Part shown: piece by piece, positions 58,330 through 64,000 of the stretch | Position numbering within the stretch: the first letter of the stretch is position 1 | How the letters are laid out: each line of letters starts with the position of its first letter | Assembly: GCF_964355755.1 (NCBI RefSeq) | Contig: NC_092672.1 | Span: forward strand, 10,784,501-10,848,500 | Origin: Antedon mediterranea | Taxonomy: Eukaryota > Echinodermata > Crinoidea > Comatulida > Antedonidae | Reading direction: 5' to 3' | Length of the DNA: 64,000 nucleotides | The notes under the pieces: model-generated | The model's input: the letters and a program-made list of their open reading frames with translations, nothing else | Database searches by the model: none | Told to the model about the DNA's origin: nothing | Translations under genes and position numbers: made by a program

Positions 58330-58699
58330 AAACAAGTTTAAAAGATAACGGTAGACTGCTGAGTTGATGAGTATGATTAAAGTCGCTGACCAAATATAAT
58401 ATCGTCTATAATCCTCCTCCAGCCTATCTCTGAACCAATCGCCATCAAAATAACTGGACACCAGCAACATAAATCGGCAAAAACTATGAACTCTAACTTT
58501 GTTGTGATTCTGATTATTTCTTCTTCTTTTTAAACTTTGATAGCAATTGAATTACCAAAGATGATAATCCAATTAATAACAATACAGTACTCGTGAATCT
58601 TCTTTTTTAAATAAATCATCACACGAAAAACGATCAATTGAAGGCTCGCAGACATCGATTTCACTAAAAAGGCAACAAAGACTGAATAGGTCTGAATAT
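58330..58699 (-). pseudogene. GPCR TM5-TM6-TM7 segment, copy B (damaged)
   Basis: Same acceptor and TM5 frame as copy A, here open through VMIYLKKKIHEYC to AIKV, then TAA. TM6 follows in frame (KEEEIIRITTKLEF, FIVFADLCCWCPVILMAIGS) and continues to EIGWRRIIDDI. A frame change then leads into TM7-like YYIWSATLIILINSAVYRYL (58,404 down). The INSAVxxYL motif corresponds to the NSALNPxLY region of LGR/relaxin receptors, with NP replaced by YR. Confidence 0.65.
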
Positions 58700-59243
58700 C
58701 TGTAAAAGAGTCATATACATACAATTCAGTATTTTGTTGTAAACTTTGACATGTTAAGGTACGTTGACACAACTATGGCATTAATGGCAGTTTGAGACTA
58801 AAATTGACAATATGCTGGATACTTAGTCAATCTAAAAGGTTATTAGTATGACGGTTTGGAGATAAAAAATTTAATTATTGGCTTTGAGCAATTATTTAGC
58901 TTAACCAAAACTATGTTAATAAATGCCAACCCAGGCTTGCAGTTCAGAACTGAAAGACGACTAAGGAGGTACGGACAGAATATTCTGTGCAGTTACACAA
59001 AGTGATAAAAACTGTAAAATGGACAGTATACTAGATAACAAAAATGATTAATGTTGCTTAGAAAATAATGCCTTCTTAGATATCAGTGCATATTAAATTG
59101 ATTTGATAATAATGTTAAATTGTATTGGATTTTACAATTTACATTCGATATATAAATACCAGTAAATTACCATAGAAAAATACCTACAAATGAAACACTA
59201 ATGAATTTCGTTTAAGAGAGTAACTTATTCTAAATTTGCTTAC

Positions 59244-59315
59244 AATTGTTTTAAGTTTTTCAGTTCTTCAAACATCTTGTATCCGTGAACTTGCAGCTTG
59301 TTGTCTTTTATGTTT
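59244..59315 (-). CDS. Terminal LRR exon 2 of receptor 2 (72 nt)
   Basis: Paralogue of 26,045-26,116 with intact splice sites. It differs at KNVKQL, which is KNLKQL here. Confidence 0.8.
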
Positions 59316-59458
59316 CTGCAGAATATAATGCATTAACATAAATGGCAACTTAATAAAACATTTAAAAAGAAGATTGAAAATTATTAAAAACTCCACAAGC
59401 TTTATATGATTGGCAAATTAACAGTTTATTATTATTATATAAACATTTCATTACTTAC

Positions 59459-59533
59459 AAATATTGAAGTGATAACGTAAATGAAGAAAAGGCAGATTGA
59501 TCAATGGTACTGATATAATTGTTCTGTAATTCC
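59459..59533 (-). CDS. Terminal LRR exon 1 of receptor 2 (75 nt)
   Basis: Paralogue of 26,262-26,336 with the same acceptor (TACGTAG) and donor (GTAAGT). Confidence 0.8.
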
Positions 59534-60556
59534 CTACGTAACACAAAACGGAGAATTGTTAATTATAATAAATTTTTACTTTGGAAGATGTGTATGACCT
59601 CTACCTTCCAACGTTTGACAACCTGGTCCAAAACATAATTAGGTTTTTAATAGATTGATACGAAAATTGTAAATTGCAGAACTACGGTAATCCAAAGGAA
59701 TTGCACTTTTATATGAAATCAAATTTTATAAGATTTTAGGACCAGCACACTATAGTTCGGGTGGTAGAGCTAAGAAAATATTGAAAACAGAGCTGCTAAG
59801 TCCCCAGAAATTGCACTTATTATACTTCGAAATATGAAACGATAGAAATTCTCTAGTACTAGCCTTACCATGGTTGGGTCTGAGCTAAAAAGAGCTGTTA
59901 GGTCCATGGAAATTGCACTTAGAACTATACTTGGAAAAAGCGAACCTTTTTTGATTTTTATATTTTGTATTATTGATATTTAAGTTTATGTTGACAAATC
60001 AACAAATACATTGACTTTCATATAAAACGAAAAGCTTATTTTAATTAGGAGAAACATTTCAAAATTAATCTCTCTTGAATTATTCAATTATTGCTTGTAT
60101 AAAATGCTTATTTGCTACCATACAAATATTACAGAACAAATAATCTGTAGTAGTAGTGTTCATCTTTCAACCAATATTATGTTCGGTAATTATTTTTTAA
60201 GTACCGTAAGTACTTACAGCTTCAACGATAGCATATCAACAAATGTTTTTTGCTGTCAATGTAAACAACAAACAAAATGTTCGTTAATGCTTCTCTTTCC
60301 ATATAAACTTTTTTATTGTATTAAAGTCGCAATAATAATTATTATAACTCCTGAGGACGATCAACGTATATTGATCGAAATTGTGTGTACCGCAAACTTG
60401 ATATCAATAAATAAAATCAATCAAATAATTTTTTTAATAATTGTTAAAAGTGAAGCATTTAAAAACATTCAATAATACAAATGCAAACAATGTTTTTGGT
60501 ACAGTATCCTGTAATCGTCAATCACTATCAATATTTGAAAATAAAACAATTCTTAC

Positions 60557-60628
60557 AGTTTTATCAATGATGTTAAATCAGCAAATACGTTGACTGGCAA
60601 TGTACTTATTTGGTTTTTGTATAACCAC
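60557..60628 (-). CDS. LRR array exon of receptor 2, WLYKN type
   Basis: 72 nt, donor GTAAG. Reads L-WLYKNQI-STLPVNVFADLTSLIKL. Confidence 0.85.
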
Positions 60629-60639
60629 CTTAAAAGTAA

Positions 60640-62340
60640 AAACAAGGCAGAGTAAGTATATTAATACAAGTCAACTTACATATCCCCATAAATGTATTGG
60701 TATACGTTTATGTAAGATGGTAGTCTGGATATTAAAATCTGAGTTATAATATTGTATGGCCTAGTTGGTAAAATACACTAACAATAACAATATTTATAAG
60801 TATTTGAGAACTTGCATGTTGTCTCCCTATATAACTTCATAATTAGGGTTGTCTCTGCTTACAAGATTTCTCAAAAATAGAGACTCCCTATGCTTATATA
60901 ACGAACTTTTCAGAAGTTCGTGCTGGGGTCGTTGTTGAACCGAACGTAATGGTAAAAGGTCGGATAGAAAAGAGCCGAATGATGAAAGAACCGAACGAAT
61001 TAATGGTAAAAGGGCGAAATAGAAAAGCACTGAATGAAAGGAGCCGAATATAATGGTAAAAGGGCCCTGTGGAAAAGTGCCGAATTATAAACATCGAGGT
61101 GAATTATTGAAATGTTCATAGTCGATTCTATATTTTGTTATGTCGACATTTCGACATAGTAACATCTTGATAATATTTCGACTTACTATCTAAATTTCAA
61201 TTTACTATGGTGAAATTTCGACTTACTATTATATACAACAATCCAAGAGATACTATATGCAACGAATATCAGTTCTTTTGATCTTCGATTCGCCTCTTGG
61301 TGAATTCATTGTTATGTAAATTACGTGTTCGCTTGGAGACCGCGTCGCGGTATAAACAGTTTGCCAGATGTAGTTCGTAATTTTGTAACGTTTAAACAAA
61401 TTAATAATTTGTTTAAACGGATTATTAATCTGTTTGAACAAATTATTAATTTGTTTAAACGGATTACTAATTCGTTTGAACGAATTAGTAATCCGTTTAA
61501 ACAAATTATTAATTCGTTTAAAAAAATTAGTAATCCGTTTAAACAAATTAGTGATTCGTTTGAACGAATTAGTAATTCGTTTGAACAAATTAGTAATCCG
61601 TTTAAACAAATTAGTAATTCTTTTGAACGGATTAGTAATCCGTTTAAACGAATTACAACATATACTTTAAATGGCACTTGTTGTATATGTTGCAATTCGT
61701 TTGAACGGATTACTAATTCTTTGAACAGATTATTAATCCGTTCAAACGAATTACTAATTCGTTAGAACGGATTACGTTCGAAAAACATATACTTCAAATG
61801 GCATTAATGGGCTTTCGTAAAAAGACGCTCTAGTGTAATTGATGAATTCTATTATGATAGAATAACTACTTTTCTGTGTTTTGATGCACAATTTATGTTC
61901 AAAAAGTAATTTTTAATATGTGATTAAGTATGATTATTTATTCTATAGTTTTCGCTGAATACATTTCTAAAATTGTATCACATTTGGAATAAAAAAAGCT
62001 CTATCGTATTTATGACATTGTGTCACTTACTTCGTTTTATTATTAGCTAAATAATTATGTAAATGTTGTTCTAGATGTATTTATTTTTTATTTGAAAAAG
62101 AAATACACCCTGTATTTACTCTAATCAATATTCTTAGTGTAGGTCCAATGTCGTCGCATTACCTTTTTTAACCAGGGGTTAATCACAAGATTAACGTGCA
62201 TTCATCGGCGTAATTTCGCTGGATTCATTTCTTCATGTATCACTGAAGTTGAGCAAAAAGTACAACTGCGCAAGCGCATATTCGCAGAGTTACCGATGAC
62301 CAATGAGTATTGCCGATGACTCAGCAAAATGCTTGCATAA
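60640..62340. other. Spacer of receptor 2 array related to 41,285-42,500
   Basis: It includes an imperfect ~50-bp tandem stretch at 60,940-61,090 (GAACCGAACGTAATGGTAAA units) and the 21-bp satellite at 61,390-61,775. No exon was found. Confidence 0.6.
61390..61775. repeat. 21-bp self-complementary satellite
   Basis: About 13 tandem units alternate GTTTAAACGGATTACTAATTC and close variants, including the reverse complement form (GAATTAGTAATCCGTTTAAAC phase). A second short block lies at 61,693-61,775. Because 21 is a multiple of 3 and the unit is near-palindromic, both strands are open in several frames and encode LFKRITN-like heptads. Absent from the paralogous spacer at 41-42 kb. Confidence 0.93.
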
Positions 62341-62492
62341 CAAAGATGCACATGTAAAAACTGTCGGCAAGTGCGACACAAATTATTACCAATCTCTATT
62401 AATTTTTGTCTCATCTACTATAACGGCTTACTATTTCTAAATAATATTTATACTTAAGTGCAATGATTAGGCTTTCGTAAAGCAATTCTCAC

Positions 62493-62564
62493 AGATATTG
62501 CAATGATGTTAAACCAGCAAATGCATTAGCTGACAATGTACTTATTTGATTTCTTGACAAAGAC
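62493..62564 (-). CDS. LRR array exon of receptor 2, SLSRN/QYL type
   Basis: 72 nt, donor GTGAG. Reads L-SLSRNQI-STLSANAFAGLTSLQYL. Same LSANAF subfamily as the exons at 45,105 and 46,134. Confidence 0.85.
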
Positions 62565-62917
62565 CTTTAATAGTAAAAACAATACAGAGTAAATATAAAT
62601 GAACATGTCAACTTACATTTTCATATACTGTAAATTTATTCTTACGTCTATGTTCGTTGGTAGTGAATATTCAATAAAAATACACTACAGAGTATGAATA
62701 TTCATAAGTCATTGTAATGTAATCAGCGTTATAATTAATTTCAATAATTTCAGGATTGCCTGATTAGTAACATATTTCATTTTAGGAATGTCGTGAATAA
62801 TAATTATTTTGCAGGTAGCGCAATTCGAAACATTATACAATATAAGTTCACACAATGTTTCAGATTTGTTTGTAATCATAAATATTTTACAAGTAGGTTA
62901 ACATAAACAATCCTTAC

Positions 62918-62989
62918 AGTATGTTCAATGATGTTAAATCAGCAAATACGTTTTCTGGCAATGTTCTTATTTGGTTTCCGTTCAAAGAC
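62918..62989 (-). CDS. LRR array exon of receptor 2, SLNGN type
   Basis: 72 nt, donor GTAAG. Reads L-SLNGNQI-RTLPENVFADLTSLNIL. Confidence 0.85.
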
Positions 62990-63176
62990 CTTAAAAGTAA
63001 AAACAATAAGTACATTAATACATGTCAACTTACATTTTCTTATACATGTATTCTTTTTGTTTTGACTTGATTAGTAACAAGGAAAGTAGGGAATATTAAA
63101 TATTTTGTCAATAAATTGTTTAAAAGTTTTCAAAAAGTGGAGCATTTAGAAACATTAAACATTAGTGCATTCCATG

Positions 63177-63245
63177 CAATGTGTTCAATGACTTTAAACA
63201 GCAAATAAATTGGCTGACAATGTACTTAAATGTTTTTCGTACATA
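63177..63245 (-). pseudogene. Decayed LRR exon (sister of 40,264)
   Basis: Same decayed sequence as 40,264-40,336 (GTGTTCAATGA, AACAGCAAATAAATTGGCTG), showing that this part of the two arrays is paralogous. Confidence 0.65.
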
Positions 63246-63628
63246 TATCATGTTCGTTGGTAGTATAAATAATTCAATAATAATACACTACAAAGTATCG
63301 TAATCAGCGTTATAATTGTATGTTTTTTTTTATGTATAGGTTGGCAAATAATTGTTTTTCTATAAATTAATTTGTTATTTCTATGTTCCCCGGTAGACTG
63401 AATATTCATAAATTATTATAAATAAACAATGAAATTAACTTCACTAGAATTACAGTTAAAGACATACCACTGTCTGTAGATGACTCGACAATCACAGAAT
63501 CCCTTCGTATGGTTGTAAACCCAATATTAAACCACAGGACAACTTACTAATTGTTGTAATAGAGATAGAATCTTTTTTTTCACTGCCATTCCAAGAAACA
63601 TTAAAGCAAAGATTTGTTTTTATATTAA

Positions 63629-64000
63629 AGATGTATTGTCCCTTTGACTAATTCCCAAAATTTTTTTTTTATATTTCGAAAAAAATTGAGTCATTTTGAA
63701 GTATTATAATAGTTATTAACTTTCACCCAAAATTAGTTGAAAAAAAAATAATTTAACCGAAATACGGACGTTTTTTTGTTTAAAAACTAACTTTGACTTC
63801 CAGTCAAAGTTTTCGATCAAAACATATCTCATAATGCAACGCGCTTGTTTGGCTACTCTGTATGCATAATCATAAAACTTCCTCGCGATCTGTGTGAAAA
63901 CACCTTCTCAACCGCGACGAGTTGTAAACAATCCTAATTAGCATCATGCATAATGCATACTCGTCGCTTGAAATCTTTGTTTACTCGTGACGATTTTCAA
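63629..64000 (+). mobile_element. TTAA-flanked MITE family P2, copy 4 (runs off window)
   Basis: It starts AGATGTATTGTCC directly after TTAA (63,625-63,628) and follows the same interior as 40,722-41,266. The insertion point is the same as in the other copies. Confidence 0.88.

Larger units (their letters stand above)
54245..59730 (-). repeat. Duplicon B: 3' end of receptor gene 2 plus downstream DNA
   Basis: Homologous to duplicon A (21,930-26,535), same orientation, about 33 kb apart. It is longer because a ~890-bp segment is tandemly repeated (about 54,430-55,320, 55,320-56,210 and onward; unit landmark TTACACTTTACTTATTCAGT). It contains the GPCR fragment and both terminal LRR exons of receptor 2. 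Confidence 0.9.

Noticed and set aside
61253-61765. Long coiled-coil-like ORFs on both strands
   Set aside because: They are read-through of a 21-bp palindromic satellite; openness in several frames follows from the unit length, so no gene is claimed.

Overview
The window is animal nuclear DNA. It is AT-rich and intron-rich with canonical GT/AG splice sites, and it is packed with SINE, MITE and LINE debris. The two conserved genes are animal-wide, and the repeat style fits a marine invertebrate, possibly an echinoderm (low confidence). There is nothing prokaryotic.

Left third (1-21,900). HPS3, a subunit of the lysosome-organelle biogenesis complex BLOC-2, runs on the + strand from 1,561 to 13,836 in 15 recognisable coding exons. 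Its first coding exon is not in the window. Converging on it from the - strand is a complete four-exon gene for signal peptidase complex subunit SPCS1 (20,434 down to 15,244, 105 codons). Their introns hold tRNA-derived SINEs, hairpin MITEs, a 28-bp minisatellite and a TTAA-flanked piggyBac-like MITE.

Right two thirds (21,900-64,000). Almost all of this looks like repeats, but on the - strand it holds one, and the 3' part of a second, leucine-rich-repeat receptor gene related to LGR/relaxin-type GPCRs. Receptor 1 reads right to left: a signal-peptide exon (50,679-50,622), a cysteine-rich LRR N-cap exon (48,285-48,156), a large array of cassette exons (47.7-29.0 kb) with 20 intact - strand LRR exons, two more divergent LRR exons (26,336-26,262 and 26,116-26,045), then a damaged TM5-TM6-TM7 GPCR segment (25.5-25.15 kb). 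All array exons are 72 nt except one of 114 nt, and all are bounded by phase-2 introns. Receptor 2 enters from beyond 64,000 with three LRR exons (62,989-60,557), followed by the same 3' module (59,533-58,330).

The array is the main discovery. The LRR scaffold is almost invariant, while the residues that differ sit mostly at the positions expected on the ligand-facing concave beta-sheet. The array has grown by very recent tandem duplications of 3,369, 968 and 1,029 bp, has an inverted piece, and has crossovers and breakpoints inside exons. One exon carries an in-frame 42-nt palindromic insertion. Against a working receptor are an in-frame stop in the N-cap exon and stops plus a frameshift in both 7TM copies, so it may be a pseudogene with a young array, or a receptor family whose functional copies lie elsewhere.
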